Assembly: GCF_023273855.1 (NCBI RefSeq)
Contig: NZ_CP096884.1
Span: 682,001-746,000, forward strand
Direction of reading: 5' to 3'
Source of the DNA: Seonamhaeicola sp. ML3
GTDB lineage: Bacteria; Bacteroidota; Bacteroidia; Flavobacteriales; Flavobacteriaceae
Length of the DNA: 64,000 bases
Part shown: in pieces, positions 52,218 to 61,948 of the stretch
Layout of the letters: every line of letters begins with the position of its first letter
How positions within the stretch are numbered: the first letter of the stretch is position 1
Translations under genes and position numbers: made by a program
The notes under the pieces: model-generated
The model's input: the letters and a program-made list of their open reading frames with translations, nothing else
Told to the model about the DNA's origin: nothing
Database searches by the model: none

Positions 52218-54485
52218 TTAATTATTATTTATCCTATATCGAATACCAGCGTAATACATACTTCCAAAAATAGGACCATATACAAACGTTGTATCAAAAT
52301 TTGAACCAAATGGATCATCAGCAGCCAAAATCGGGTTTGGTTGTCTAACATTAGTAATATTCTCCCCGCCTATATATACCTCAAATCTGGAGGAAAACAC
52401 TTTGGTTACTTGAGCATTTAAAGTTGAAACCGTTGGTGTTCTATCAGATAAGCGATACTGAACGGGGTTTGTTAATGTAGACGAAAACCGTTGTTCTCCT
52501 AACCAATTAAAGGTTGCATCGAACTTCCACCTGCCTCCTGTTTCGGTTAAAGCGGTTTTATAGCCCATATTAGCAAAAAACCGATGTTTCGGCGTTAAAG
52601 GCCTGGTAAGTTTTCCAGACCTATAGTCGGTTTTAACATCATAAAACTTGTAGGCTGTTCGGAAATCAAAACCTTGGAAAGCATTATAATTAAATTCGGC
52701 CTGAAAACTATTGGCATAACTTTTTCCTTCCAAATTATAAAAATTTATTTCCAGCGGATTTTCATAATCTACGACGACTTGATTTTGGAAATCGGTTTTA
52801 TAAAAATCTACAGTGATATCGGCTTTCTTTCCAAAAAGATTAAAACCCTGTAAGTAAGACACTCCATAATTCCAAGCGATTTCGGGGTCTAGCCCATAAA
52901 TATTTCCACCTACATCATCGATAATTATATTTCGGGATGTCGCAAACATCTTTTGGTTTTCGGTAAAAATATTGGCGCTTCGTTTGCCTCTTCCAAAAGA
53001 CGCCCTAAAGGCCGACTTACCCCAAGGAGAGTAACGCGCATGCACCCTTGGAGTTATAAAAGTTCCCAATAGATTATGGTAATCAATGCGTATGCCTGCT
53101 GTTAAATTAAACAGCTCTAAGTTGTCATGCGAATACTCGAAGAAACCACCTACCGATGTTTCTGTTCGTTCAAACGCATTCAAATTCACCAATTCGTTAT
53201 AGTAGTCGTAGGTATAACTCACACCAGTCTTAATTTTATGTCGAGAGTCACTAATTATAGAGTTATAAATAGCGTTAGCATACAAACTATTATGGGTGAT
53301 ATCATAATCGTTCAATCCAAAATACGATTCTTGTTTATGGTTACTGTATGCAGTTTGTACTCCTAGACTTTGCCATGGTACTTCGGGATTTACATACCCT
53401 AGTTTAGCAGCGATTTCAAACCTATCGGTAAAAATCTCACTGCCCCAAACGTCGTCTCCGCTCAGTACAGGATCGTTTGTAGTTAACCTATCCGTATCGG
53501 GATTAAAACCCAATTGCCCTGTAAGTTTCTCGTCTGTTAGAACCTTTAGGTTAATAAAACTAACAAAGCCCTTTTCAGGATTGGTATACTGCCAACGGTT
53601 CATCACATTTATTTGATGGTATTTAGGCATATCCATAAAACCATCGTGGTTAACATCATGTTCTTTTTGATGTGTATTCCCATGCAAATAAAGCCCCATA
53701 TCCCACTTATCGCTCACTCTAGAATTTATATGGGCATTTAATTCCATACGCTCGTTCGTGGCTCCAAATAAATTTAAGAACAACCTATTGTCTGTAGAGG
53801 GCTTAACCAATTCTGTATTGATTTGCCCAGCTATACTTTCAAAACCATTCACAACACTGCCGGTACCTTTGGTAATTTGAATGCTCTCTACCCAAGTTCC
53901 TGGAATAAAGCTTAAACCAAACGCTTGAGAAGCTCCACGGATAGAGGGAATATTCTCTGTTGCAATCAAAATGTAAGGACTAGTAAGACCTAACATTTTT
54001 ATTTGTCGTGTGCCAGTAACCGCATCAGCAAAATTAACATCGATTGACGGGTTGGTTTCAAAGCTTTCAGACAGATTACAGCAAGCCGCTTTGAGCAATT
54101 CTTCACTACTAACTGTCAATACATTTTGCGCTGTTAAATAAGATTTTGCAGTGGCCTGCTTTCTTGTGGTTATGGTAACCTCGTCTAAATCGCTTGTTGG
54201 CTGCAACCAGTGACGGATAAATTTGGGAGATTCAACCGTAATGGTATCGGTTTTAAAACCTACGTAACTTATAACTAATTTGGAGTACGCTTTAGAATAC
54301 GATACTGTAAACTTGCCATCAATATCGGTTACTGTTCCAATATCTGTGTCTAACCAATACACATTGGCACCAGCTAAACCGATGTGTTCGTTTTTTTCAT
54401 TTGCTTCCATAATCATACCACTAATACTTTCTTGGGAAAATGTTAGTAGTGGAATTACGAAAAATATGTTTAATATGTTTTTCAT
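52218..54485 (-). CDS. TonB-dependent outer-membrane receptor, probable metal uptake
   Basis: A 755-residue protein: signal peptide, N-terminal carboxypeptidase-like CNA-B-type domain (about 20-105, GMIMEANEKNEHIGLAGANVYW), plug domain (about 115-230, with SSEELLKAACCNLSESFETNPS and GSVVNGFESIAGQIN), and a 22-strand beta-barrel ending in MYYAGIRYRIN. The vicinal cysteines AACCNL in the plug are unusual and could bind soft metals. The neighbours (two HMA proteins and an HYC_CC_PP protein) suggest transport of copper or a related metal; the substrate is inferred from context. Confidence 0.88.
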   Translation of the reverse strand: MKNILNIFFVIPLLTFSQESISGMIMEANEKNEHIGLAGANVYWLDTDIGTVTDIDGKFTVSYSKAYSKLVISYVGFKTDTITVESPKFIRHWLQPTSDLDEVTITTRKQATAKSYLTAQNVLTVSSEELLKAACCNLSESFETNPSIDVNFADAVTGTRQIKMLGLTSPYILIATENIPSIRGASQAFGLSFIPGTWVESIQITKGTGSVVNGFESIAGQINTELVKPSTDNRLFLNLFGATNERMELNAHINSRVSDKWDMGLYLHGNTHQKEHDVNHDGFMDMPKYHQINVMNRWQYTNPEKGFVSFINLKVLTDEKLTGQLGFNPDTDRLTTNDPVLSGDDVWGSEIFTDRFEIAAKLGYVNPEVPWQSLGVQTAYSNHKQESYFGLNDYDITHNSLYANAIYNSIISDSRHKIKTGVSYTYDYYNELVNLNAFERTETSVGGFFEYSHDNLELFNLTAGIRIDYHNLLGTFITPRVHARYSPWGKSAFRASFGRGKRSANIFTENQKMFATSRNIIIDDVGGNIYGLDPEIAWNYGVSYLQGFNLFGKKADITVDFYKTDFQNQVVVDYENPLEINFYNLEGKSYANSFQAEFNYNAFQGFDFRTAYKFYDVKTDYRSGKLTRPLTPKHRFFANMGYKTALTETGGRWKFDATFNWLGEQRFSSTLTNPVQYRLSDRTPTVSTLNAQVTKVFSSRFEVYIGGENITNVRQPNPILAADDPFGSNFDTTFVYGPIFGSMYYAGIRYRINNN

Positions 54486-54620
54486 TTTAATTCTTAGGTC
54501 ATTGTGAGACTTTGAAAAAGTGGTGACAATCTCTAGATTACCACGTCGCTTTGCTCCTCGTAATGACTAAAGTTTTTAATTCTTAGGTCATTGCGGATTT
54601 CTGCCTTCGCAGGAATGACA
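54485..54620. repeat. Tandem pair of extragenic repeats
   Basis: Two units each introduced by TTTAATTCTTAGGTCATTG (54487 and 54573 onward). The first ends CCTCGTAATGAC (54567), the second GCAGGAATGACA (54620), so both known end types occur side by side. They fill the gap between the HMA-MauE gene and the TonB receptor. Confidence 0.75.
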
Positions 54621-54623
54621 GCT

Positions 54624-55319
54624 CTACTTCACTAACATTATTATTGCCATAACAATCATGATACTATTTTCAATGAAAGTCGCTTTGGTCATAGGGAGTT
54701 TTAAAGCTGTTCCTAGACAAGCACATTGAATACTTTTTTTATCCAACAATACTTTTGCAACACCTATTGTTGTGACACCAAGAATTATTAATGTAACTAT
54801 TAATGCGGATGGAATTTCTACACGCATTAAAAACATGATTCCAAGAGCTACTTCTATAAAAGGATAGATCCATCCATAAAGCGGCATTAGCTTTGCTAAT
54901 GGATCGTACATTCTAAATGATTGCGGAAAACCTTTTAAATCTAATAACTTAAAAAAGCTGAAAACGATGTAAAAAAGCCCCATGAAATCGAGCATAAAGC
55001 CATTAGTATCCCAAGGCTTGTAGTTTAATAGAATACTTACAGCAAGTATGTATCCGAAAATAAGGAACAACGGATACAATTGTTGTAATTCTGTTTTTTC
55101 CTTAACAAGCACTTCTTCCTTTTCTTTGATAACGTATTTACTAGAAAGCGCCTTTTGTAAAGTTGCAATGGAAACGTGCTTGGACATTGAAATTCCAACT
55201 TGAGCAGCTTCTAGGTCTACAATAGCTTCGGTTACATCAGAAAGTTTGTTCAAAGCCTCTTCAACCGATACTTTGCAACCACCACAGGTCATACCTGTAA
55301 CTGTATATGTATGTTTCAT
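54624..55319 (-). CDS. HMA domain fused to a MauE-like membrane domain
   Basis: A 231-residue protein. Residues 1-65 form a heavy-metal-associated domain with GMTCGGCKVSVEEAL (metal Cys pair at about 12 and 15). The rest has four transmembrane helices (about 78-97, 105-122, 150-170, 175-198), an arrangement like the MauE/DoxX-related membrane domain, plus IQCACLGT between the last two helices. A copper- or other soft-metal-handling role in the inner membrane is likely. It lies 102 nt after the HYC_CC_PP gene and before the TonB receptor. Confidence 0.82.
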   Translation of the reverse strand: MKHTYTVTGMTCGGCKVSVEEALNKLSDVTEAIVDLEAAQVGISMSKHVSIATLQKALSSKYVIKEKEEVLVKEKTELQQLYPLFLIFGYILAVSILLNYKPWDTNGFMLDFMGLFYIVFSFFKLLDLKGFPQSFRMYDPLAKLMPLYGWIYPFIEVALGIMFLMRVEIPSALIVTLIILGVTTIGVAKVLLDKKSIQCACLGTALKLPMTKATFIENSIMIVMAIIMLVK

Positions 55320-55378
55320 TTTGATAAAATAAGATTAATAATCTTTTGTGCTTCCATATCAAATATGGTATGCAAGTT

Positions 55379-55403
55379 GTAGATTCCCATTTCGTGGGAA
55401 TGA
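55379..55403. repeat. Partial GTCATTCC-type repeat
   Basis: GATTCCCATTTCGTGGGAATGACA contains the hairpin TTCCCATTTCGTGGGAA, a single right-hand end of the repeat family seen at 46153 and 49962. Confidence 0.6.
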
Positions 55404-55420
55404 CAAAAATGACTATTAAA

Positions 55421-55831
55421 TCAAATCAAGAAGACTTGGTCTAAAACAAGAATGTTCCTGACCAAATTAGGCGGTGAATAATCTTTGTGAGGAACTATTT
55501 TTTTTGGAGCCCCTTCAAAAGGATTTAAATAAGAATAGACTAGTGATATTATAAAATGTTGTTGTTCAATATTAAAATCATTGAACGATTTTAGCAGTTC
55601 GTCTTGGCCTTCAACAACATCAATTTCGTCTTTACAACAGGATTTTTTGGCAAATTCAGTGTTTGTGATTTCCGATTCATCCATCCCGCAATTATCCGCT
55701 CCAGTAAAAACTGCAACATCAACCAAAACATCTCCACAAAAGTGTTTTTCAAAAGTTACAGACACTGTTGAAAACAGCACTAGCAATGCCAATAACACAG
55801 AAAAAGATTTATATGTAAACTGTTTAACCAC
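55421..55831 (-). CDS. HYC_CC_PP family protein
   Basis: A 136-residue protein if translation begins at the GTG at 55831 (VVKQFTYKSF). The frame could also open with a TTG at 55844, but that overlaps a likely -7 box (TACTTTTG, 55843-55836). A signal-like stretch (FSVLLALLVLFSTVSVTF) is followed by the three family motifs: HFCGD, SCCKDE and the later DYSPPN. This family is known only from Bacteroidota and usually adjoins metal-handling and TonB-receptor genes, as here. The function is unknown, probably metal binding. Uncertainty concerns only the start. Confidence 0.8.
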   Translation of the reverse strand: MVKQFTYKSFSVLLALLVLFSTVSVTFEKHFCGDVLVDVAVFTGADNCGMDESEITNTEFAKKSCCKDEIDVVEGQDELLKSFNDFNIEQQHFIISLVYSYLNPFEGAPKKIVPHKDYSPPNLVRNILVLDQVFLI

Positions 55832-55889
55832 TACACAAAAGTACAAAACCTTTAAATTCCATTCGCCTTTTTATTAAATGATTAACATA

Positions 55890-56318
55890 TCATTTTTTAA
55901 TCTTATGGTAATAGAACGCCGGCAATAACAGGATAAGTATTATGGGTTGAATTAAAAATCTTCGAACATTAAAAAACATATAATAGTCCTCCTGTTTTGG
56001 GTTAATCACAAAATACATATAGACAATAAGAAGTATTACAAATGCTATGACATATATGACACTAGCAAACTTAATAACACTTTTATTCCTAAAAACCATA
56101 TAAATAATCCCCAATGAAATTATAGTGTTTAAAAAGTACCGTAATGTGGTAAAACCAATTAGTTTGGCCACTTCACGTCTCGGACTGTCTAAATACAAAT
56201 AATCATTCTGAAAGAAAACCAAATAAGGGTCGTAAAACAGCTGTTCTTCAAAAGCTCTAATTAGAATAAGCAATCCAACAAGAACAAACAATAATATGTA
56301 TTTAAGCAGTTTATTCAT
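55890..56318 (-). CDS. Exosortase F system-associated membrane protein
   Basis: A 142-residue protein with four transmembrane helices (about 7-25, 48-70, 76-98, 110-135). It matches the small membrane partner that accompanies exosortase F in flavobacteria (VFFQNDYLYLD, KLIGFTTLRYFLNTIISLGIIYMVFRN). It overlaps the exosortase gene by 8 nt. It presumably assists substrate handling in the membrane. Confidence 0.85.
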   Translation of the reverse strand: MNKLLKYILLFVLVGLLILIRAFEEQLFYDPYLVFFQNDYLYLDSPRREVAKLIGFTTLRYFLNTIISLGIIYMVFRNKSVIKFASVIYVIAFVILLIVYMYFVINPKQEDYYMFFNVRRFLIQPIILILLLPAFYYHKIKK

Positions 56319-56859
56319 GCCTACTACTTTTAGAGAACCTATTCACCCAGTAAAACCACAATAAAAACATCATGCCGTAAATTATTGCAGGAAACACAAT
56401 TGTATGCAACACATGCTCATGTTGGGGATAATGAAATAAACCTATAGACAACAGCGCAATCCTAATTAGATTTACAGAATACAGGAGTACACTTCCACAG
56501 AGCATGAATAAAATCGTTGCCTTAAACTTCCCTGAAAAAGCAATTACAAAAGAAACAAACAAAATAATCACACTAAAAGCATTACAGCCTTCTACAACCC
56601 TACCCAAATAATTTCCGTTTAACACAATTTTGATTGATGGTTCGTTTGCATGCGGAATCATTTCAACATGATACCCAAAAGTTTCAATCAAAGCCTCTGT
56701 TTGCTTTGCTACTAGATTAGTAATGTAGTCTGGGTAAAATTTTGAGCCATCAGATAAATCTAAAAACAAGCTGTACAAGAAGGACAAAACAATGTATACC
56801 AACAAAAAAGTAATAATAAATTTTACAACCGCTTTGTATTTAACGAATAGTGCTCTCAA
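56311..56859 (-). CDS. xrtF: Exosortase family protein XrtF
   Basis: A 182-residue membrane peptidase-like protein with the exosortase catalytic triad: Cys in VVEGCNAFSV, Arg in NLIRIALLS and His in HEHVLHTIVF, each at the end of a membrane helix as expected. About five transmembrane segments. Exosortases cleave C-terminal sorting signals of secreted proteins at the membrane. The downstream gene is its usual partner. No candidate substrate with a recognisable tail lies within this window. Confidence 0.93.
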   Translation of the reverse strand: MRALFVKYKAVVKFIITFLLVYIVLSFLYSLFLDLSDGSKFYPDYITNLVAKQTEALIETFGYHVEMIPHANEPSIKIVLNGNYLGRVVEGCNAFSVIILFVSFVIAFSGKFKATILFMLCGSVLLYSVNLIRIALLSIGLFHYPQHEHVLHTIVFPAIIYGMMFLLWFYWVNRFSKSSRHE

Positions 56860-57040
56860 GGTTTTGAATTACAAATCTGAATTCCGAAAGTACATCTTTT
56901 TTAAATACTTTTCTTTAGTAAAAAACTAAATTTTTGCATGCAATAAATCACAAATCTTAGCCTCTTTTCAGTAACCACTTTGTTAATCCATACAATTATT
57001 TCATTTCGTTTACATGAACTTTCAAACGAAATAATTCATG

Positions 57041-57048
57041 TACTTTTG
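57041..57048 (+). promoter_or_regulatory. -7 promoter box of the GAF-domain gene
   Basis: TACTTTTG matches TAnnTTTG, 15 nt upstream of the GAF gene ATG at 57063. The short distance implies a very short leader. Confidence 0.55.
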
Positions 57049-57062
57049 CATAAATTTTGAAT

Positions 57063-57521
57063 ATGAATTTTGAACAGTTAAAACCCGAAGTATCATATAT
57101 AATTGCTAAAAAAAACTTCTCTACAGACCAACGACTACTCAGCATTTGTGAGTTATTGGAGCAACATATAGACTATTATAATTGGGTTGGTTTTTACTTT
57201 AGAAACGGCGATAAAGAAGAACTAAAACTAGGCCCTTATGTTGGCGAACCTACTGACCATACGATTATTCCCTTTGGAAAAGGGATTTGCGGACAGGTTG
57301 CTGTTAGCAATAAAAATTTTGTAGTTCCAGATGTTAATGCTCAAGATAATTATATCGCCTGTAGTATTACTGTGAAAGCTGAAATTGTAATCCCAATTTT
57401 TGTAAATGGTGAAAACATTGGTCAGATCGATATAGACTCCAACACACCTGACCCTTTTACGGAAGAAGACGAACGTTTTCTTGAGTTTGTTTGTAAAAAG
57501 GTCTCTGAAATGATTTCTTGA
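57063..57521 (+). CDS. GAF-domain protein, probable free methionine-(R)-sulfoxide reductase
   Basis: A 152-residue protein from the ATG at 57063. A single GAF domain with the fRMsr pattern: YNWVGFYF, GPYVGEPTDHTIIPFGKGICGQVA and, 30 residues later, NYIACSITVKAEIVIPIF; the two cysteines (ICG and IAC) are the conserved catalytic/resolving pair. It ends with DIDSNTPDPFTEEDERFLEFV. It would reduce free methionine-R-sulfoxide using thioredoxin. Strong family match; activity inferred. Confidence 0.85.
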   Translation: MNFEQLKPEVSYIIAKKNFSTDQRLLSICELLEQHIDYYNWVGFYFRNGDKEELKLGPYVGEPTDHTIIPFGKGICGQVAVSNKNFVVPDVNAQDNYIACSITVKAEIVIPIFVNGENIGQIDIDSNTPDPFTEEDERFLEFVCKKVSEMIS

Positions 57522-57885
57522 TTTGACCTCCTCGAATTCTGAGTTACAAAATCAGAATCCACCCCTCCTTAATAAATAGGAGAATTGATGACAAAAAAAC
57601 TTCCTTCCCTTCACAAGGGAAGGTGTCACGAAGTGACGGAAGGGTTCTGCAATTTTTAAAAATCCAAACCCCAAATATATTTTTAACTCCATTTTGGAAT
57701 TTGATTTCACCTGTTAACAACTCTTTCCCATCGTTGAAAAGTCATTGTTTTTTTACCTAAATAAAATCGTTTTTCTGCTTTAAATAACTACTTTTGCACT
57801 TTAATACAAAACACATCAATTTTTAACTTAAAAATAACCTTAAATACTCATTTTCACAACAATGAGTATTCATAATTAAACAGGA
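57522..57885. other. Gene-free region before purH with palindromic repeats
   Basis: It contains CCTTCCCTT-cac-AAGGGAAGG (57603-57623, 9-bp perfect stem) directly followed by GTCAC-gaa-GTGAC (57625-57637), a compact double hairpin typical of a dispersed extragenic element, then about 150 nt of T-rich sequence leading to the purH promoter. No coding sequence is visible. Confidence 0.6.
57789..57796 (+). promoter_or_regulatory. -7 promoter box of purH
   Basis: TACTTTTG matches TAnnTTTG, about 90 nt upstream of the purH start, implying a leader of roughly 80 nt with GAGTATT/AATACTC-type pairing (57845-57868 region). Confidence 0.55.
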
Positions 57886-59418
57886 ATGAGCAACGAAAAA
57901 ACTATCAAATCGGCCCTAATTTCAGTATTCAGCAAAGACGGTTTAGAACCAATTGTAAAAAAATTAGATGAGCAAGGCGTTACCATCTACTCGACTGGTG
58001 GTACTGAAAAATTCATTAACGATTTGGGTATTAATGTAGTTCCTGTAGAAGATGTGACGTCTTATCCTTCTATTCTTGGCGGACGTGTAAAAACACTTCA
58101 CCCAAAAGTATTTGGCGGTATTTTAAATAGACAAAACAACGATTCTGATGTTGCAGAGTTAGCCGAATTTGAAATCCCTCAAATTGACGTAGTTATTGTG
58201 GATTTGTATCCTTTTGAAAAAACCGTGGCTTCAGGCGCTAGCAATCAAGATATAATTGAAAAAATAGATATCGGTGGTATTTCGTTGATTAGAGCTGCAG
58301 CAAAAAATTATGCCGATGTTATCTGTGTATCTTCAGTTGATGATTATGCTGAATTTTTAGAATTAATTACGGAGAAGAACGGTACACTTTCCGAAGAAGA
58401 CAGAAAACGTTTTGCTACTAAATCGTTTAATGTATCCTCTCATTACGATTCAGCCATCTTCAATTATTTTAATACTGATAAAGAAGAAACTGTTTTAAAA
58501 ATAAGCGAAACCAAAGGAAAAGTTCTACGATATGGTGAAAACCCACACCAAAGAGGTTTCTTTTTTGGAGATTTCGATGAATTGTTTACAAAACTCCACG
58601 GTAAAGAACTTAGCTACAACAACCTATTAGATATTGATGCCGCAGTAAATTTAATGTTAGAGTTTAAAAACGATGCTCCTACTTTCGCTATTTTAAAGCA
58701 CAATAACGCATGTGGCTTAGCACAAAGAGACACCATAAAACAGGCTTATGTTGATGCTTTAGCGGGTGACCCTGTTTCTGCATTTGGCGGTGTTTTAATA
58801 AGTAATACCGAGATTGATCTAGCCACTGCTGAAGAGATACACAAACTATTCTGCGAAGTGGTTATTGCGCCATCTTTTGCAGCAGATGCGTTAGAATTAT
58901 TAAAAGGGAAGAAAAATAGAATCCTACTGGAAATTCATGATGTAGAGATGCCTGCCATGAACGTTAGAACATGTTTAAACGGTATTTTACTTCAGGACAG
59001 AAACAATATTACAGACAAAGCCGAAGACTTAAAAAGCGTTACTAATATAGCGCCAACAGAGGCTCAAATAGAAGACCTCTTGTTTGCTTCTAAAATTTGC
59101 AAGCATACAAAATCCAATACCATTGTTTTGGCAAAAAACAAACAATTATGTGCTAGCGGAACAGGACAAACAAGCCGCGTAGATGCCTTACAACAAGCCA
59201 TCCATAAAGCAAACTCTTTCAATTTCGATTTAAATGGTGCTGCTATGGCAAGTGATGCTTTTTTCCCATTCCCAGATTGTGTAGAGATTGCTAAAAATGC
59301 TGGGATTACCTCTGTAATTCAGCCTGGCGGTTCTATTAAAGACCAGTTAAGTATCGATTATTGTAACGAAAATAATGTCGCTATGGTGATGACGGGGACA
59401 CGTCATTTTAAGCACTAA
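57886..59418 (+). CDS. purH: Bifunctional AICAR transformylase / IMP cyclohydrolase
   Basis: A 510-residue two-domain enzyme. The N-terminal MGS-like cyclohydrolase holds ALISVFSKDGLEPIVKKL, YSTGGTEKF and GGRVKTLHPKVFGGIL; the C-terminal transformylase holds RYGENPHQRGFFFG, KHNNACGLAQ, DPVSAFGGVL and ends ALAMVMTGTRHFKH-like (VAMVMTGTRHFKH). It performs the last two steps of purine synthesis to IMP. It has no operon partner here and stands between the GAF gene and mreB. Confidence 0.98.
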   Translation: MSNEKTIKSALISVFSKDGLEPIVKKLDEQGVTIYSTGGTEKFINDLGINVVPVEDVTSYPSILGGRVKTLHPKVFGGILNRQNNDSDVAELAEFEIPQIDVVIVDLYPFEKTVASGASNQDIIEKIDIGGISLIRAAAKNYADVICVSSVDDYAEFLELITEKNGTLSEEDRKRFATKSFNVSSHYDSAIFNYFNTDKEETVLKISETKGKVLRYGENPHQRGFFFGDFDELFTKLHGKELSYNNLLDIDAAVNLMLEFKNDAPTFAILKHNNACGLAQRDTIKQAYVDALAGDPVSAFGGVLISNTEIDLATAEEIHKLFCEVVIAPSFAADALELLKGKKNRILLEIHDVEMPAMNVRTCLNGILLQDRNNITDKAEDLKSVTNIAPTEAQIEDLLFASKICKHTKSNTIVLAKNKQLCASGTGQTSRVDALQQAIHKANSFNFDLNGAAMASDAFFPFPDCVEIAKNAGITSVIQPGGSIKDQLSIDYCNENNVAMVMTGTRHFKH

Positions 59419-59574
59419 AAGGCGATACTTAAATCTAAAAATCGATTAAAAACGTATAACATTGGAGCGCCTAAAATTAATAACATTTTAGACACTCGTT
59501 AAGCACGTAATTATACTAAGTTTTATTACATTTACAAGATTTCATTTCTAAACCAATAAAACCACACAAATCAC

Positions 59575-60603
59575 ATGGGCTTTTTTGATTTCTTAACCGA
59601 AGAAATTGCAATTGACTTAGGTACTGCAAACACTTTAATTATCCACAACGACAAAGTTGTTGTCGATGCACCCTCTATCGTGGCAAGAGACCGGATTTCG
59701 GGGAAAATTATCGCTGTTGGCCAAGAAGCAAACTTAATGCAAGGTAAGACCCATGAGAACATAAAGACCATAAGACCCCTAAAAGACGGGGTTATTGCTG
59801 ATTTTGATGCTTCTGAGCAAATGATCAGTATGTTTATTAAAAACATACCGGCACTAAAAAAGAAGTTTTTCACTCCTGCCTTGAGAATGGTTATCTGTAT
59901 TCCTTCGGGAATTACCGAAGTGGAAATGCGTGCAGTAAAAGAAAGTGCTGAGCGTGTTAATGGTAAGGAAGTATACCTAATTCACGAACCTATGGCAGCC
60001 GCTATTGGTATTGGCGTAGATATTATGCAACCTAAAGGAAACATGGTTGTGGATATAGGTGGTGGTACAACTGAAATTGCTGTAATAGCATTAGGCGGAA
60101 TTGTTTGTGACAAATCGGTAAAAATTGCAGGTGATGTATTTACCAGCGACATTGTTTATTACATGCGTACACAACACAACCTTTATGTTGGAGAGCGTAC
60201 TGCTGAAAAAATAAAAATTCAGATTGGGGCAGCAACCGAAGATTTGGAATTACCTCCTGAAGATATGAGCGTTCAAGGTCGTGATTTACTTACAGGAAAA
60301 CCAAAACAGGTTTCTATTTCGTATCGTGAGATTGCCAAGGCTCTAGATAAATCTATATTACGTATTGAAGATGCCGTAATGGAAACCTTGTCGCAAACTC
60401 CTCCAGAACTTGCCGCAGACATTTACAATACAGGAATTTATTTAGCAGGAGGTGGATCTATGTTGAGAGGCCTGGATAAGCGTTTATCTCAAAAAACAGA
60501 TTTACCGGTTTATATCGCAGAAGACCCCTTACGTGCCGTAGTTAGAGGTACTGGTATTACACTTAAAAACTTACCGAAATACAAAAGTGTATTGATAAAA
60601 TAA
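59575..60603 (+). CDS. mreB: Rod-shape protein MreB
   Basis: A 342-residue actin-like protein: IDLGTANTLIIH (phosphate 1), VVDIGGGTTEIAVIALGG (phosphate 2), GIYLAGGGSMLRGLDK (adenosine) and the C-terminal RAVVRGTGITLKN. It polymerises under the membrane and guides the elongation machinery. First of mreB-mreC-mreD-mrdA-rodA. Confidence 0.99.
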   Translation: MGFFDFLTEEIAIDLGTANTLIIHNDKVVVDAPSIVARDRISGKIIAVGQEANLMQGKTHENIKTIRPLKDGVIADFDASEQMISMFIKNIPALKKKFFTPALRMVICIPSGITEVEMRAVKESAERVNGKEVYLIHEPMAAAIGIGVDIMQPKGNMVVDIGGGTTEIAVIALGGIVCDKSVKIAGDVFTSDIVYYMRTQHNLYVGERTAEKIKIQIGAATEDLELPPEDMSVQGRDLLTGKPKQVSISYREIAKALDKSILRIEDAVMETLSQTPPELAADIYNTGIYLAGGGSMLRGLDKRLSQKTDLPVYIAEDPLRAVVRGTGITLKNLPKYKSVLIK

Positions 60604-60624
60604 AATTAGGAATACCTACTAAGC

Positions 60625-61452
60625 ATGCAGCAGATTATAAATTTTATACTTCGGAATAAAAACTTTCTGTTGTTCTTCTTGTTATTTTCTGTTTCTGTTG
60701 TATTTACGATACAATCACACTCCTACCATAAAAGTAAATTCATAAACTCTGCCAATTTTTTTAGTGGTGGTATTTACAGCTCAATAAATAACATTAGTGA
60801 ATATTTCAGTTTAAAGTCTCAAAACGAAATTCTGGCAGAAGAAAACAATACACTCAGAGAATTACTGCATAACAACCATCTGGAATCGGAGTCAAATATA
60901 GACTCTATTATAAAACGCACTCATTTTTTCAATGAATCCTTCCGGTTTTCTAATGCCAAAATCATAAAAAACAGTTACTCAAAAACAGATAACATACTTT
61001 TGATCAATAAGGGTAAAAATGACAGTATTCAGGAAGATTTTGGTGTTATTACTTCAAAAGGAATTGTTGGGATTATCGATAAATCCAGTGCTAGATACGC
61101 CACCGTTATTTCAATTTTAAACATGTCTAACAGCAGTATTAGCGCAGGATTAAAACAAACCTCACACTTTGGTTCTTTAAAATGGGATGGGAATAACCCA
61201 GAACTTATTCAGTTAATTGACATTCCAATTAACGCCCCTGTAAAACAAGGTGATACTATTGTTACCTCAGGACAATCCTCGATTTTCCCCAAGGGTATAC
61301 CCATTGGTACTATTGAGAGTTATAAAAATGATGCCGCCGAAAACTTTTACGAGATTAATGTAAACCTGTTTAACGATATGACTAATCTTGAGCATGTTTA
61401 CATCATAGAAAATAGACATAGAGCTGAAATAAACAACCTTATAAATGAATAG
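60625..61452 (+). CDS. mreC: Rod-shape protein MreC
   Basis: A 275-residue protein: one N-terminal transmembrane helix (about 12-30), a periplasmic coiled coil (about 55-80, KSQNEILAEENNTLRELL), then a beta-rich MreC domain with INKGKNDSIQEDFGVITSKGIVGIID and VKQGDTIVTSGQSSIFPKGIPIGTI. It links cytoplasmic MreB to the periplasmic synthases. It overlaps mreD by 8 nt. Confidence 0.96.
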   Translation: MQQIINFILRNKNFLLFFLLFSVSVVFTIQSHSYHKSKFINSANFFSGGIYSSINNISEYFSLKSQNEILAEENNTLRELLHNNHLESESNIDSIIKRTHFFNESFRFSNAKIIKNSYSKTDNILLINKGKNDSIQEDFGVITSKGIVGIIDKSSARYATVISILNMSNSSISAGLKQTSHFGSLKWDGNNPELIQLIDIPINAPVKQGDTIVTSGQSSIFPKGIPIGTIESYKNDAAENFYEINVNLFNDMTNLEHVYIIENRHRAEINNLINE

Positions 61453-61948
61453 TTCTATCACCGGAAATATAATTCGTTTTATTCTATTGGCTTTGGTTCA
61501 AATTTCAATATTTAACAATATTGATTTTTTAGGGTACATAAACCCCTATGTTTATATTTTATTTATAGCATTCTTCCCTGTTGGAAAAGACAGATTATTA
61601 CTTATATTTTTGAGCTTTTTTCTGGGCTTAACAATTGATATGTTCTTAGATTCAGGTGGCATTCATGCCGCAGCTAGTGTATGTATTGCCTATGCTAGAC
61701 CTGTGCTATTAAAGTCTGCCTTCGGAACCATGTATGAACACCAAAGTGTTAAATTCGATTCGATAAATCTAGGACAAACAATAACCTATATCGCTCTATT
61801 AACTTTGGTTCATCATGTCGTTTTATTCTCTTTAGAAGTTTTTAATCCTTCCAAAGTAATTTTAATCCTCAAAAAAACGTTATTCTCTGGTATATTTACT
61901 ATTTTATTGTGTGTGATAATTTCCATTATTTTCAATAGAAGAAAATGA
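61445..61948 (+). CDS. mreD: Rod-shape protein MreD
   Basis: A 167-residue membrane protein with about five helices covering the chain (about 8-28, 32-52, 55-78, 110-135, 140-163), including LLIFLSFFLGLTIDMFLDSGGIHAAASV, the pattern of MreD. It is the small membrane partner of MreC. It overlaps the next gene by 4 nt (ATGA), so the genes are tightly coupled. Confidence 0.93.
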   Translation: MNSSITGNIIRFILLALVQISIFNNIDFLGYINPYVYILFIAFFPVGKDRLLLIFLSFFLGLTIDMFLDSGGIHAAASVCIAYARPVLLKSAFGTMYEHQSVKFDSINLGQTITYIALLTLVHHVVLFSLEVFNPSKVILILKKTLFSGIFTILLCVIISIIFNRRK

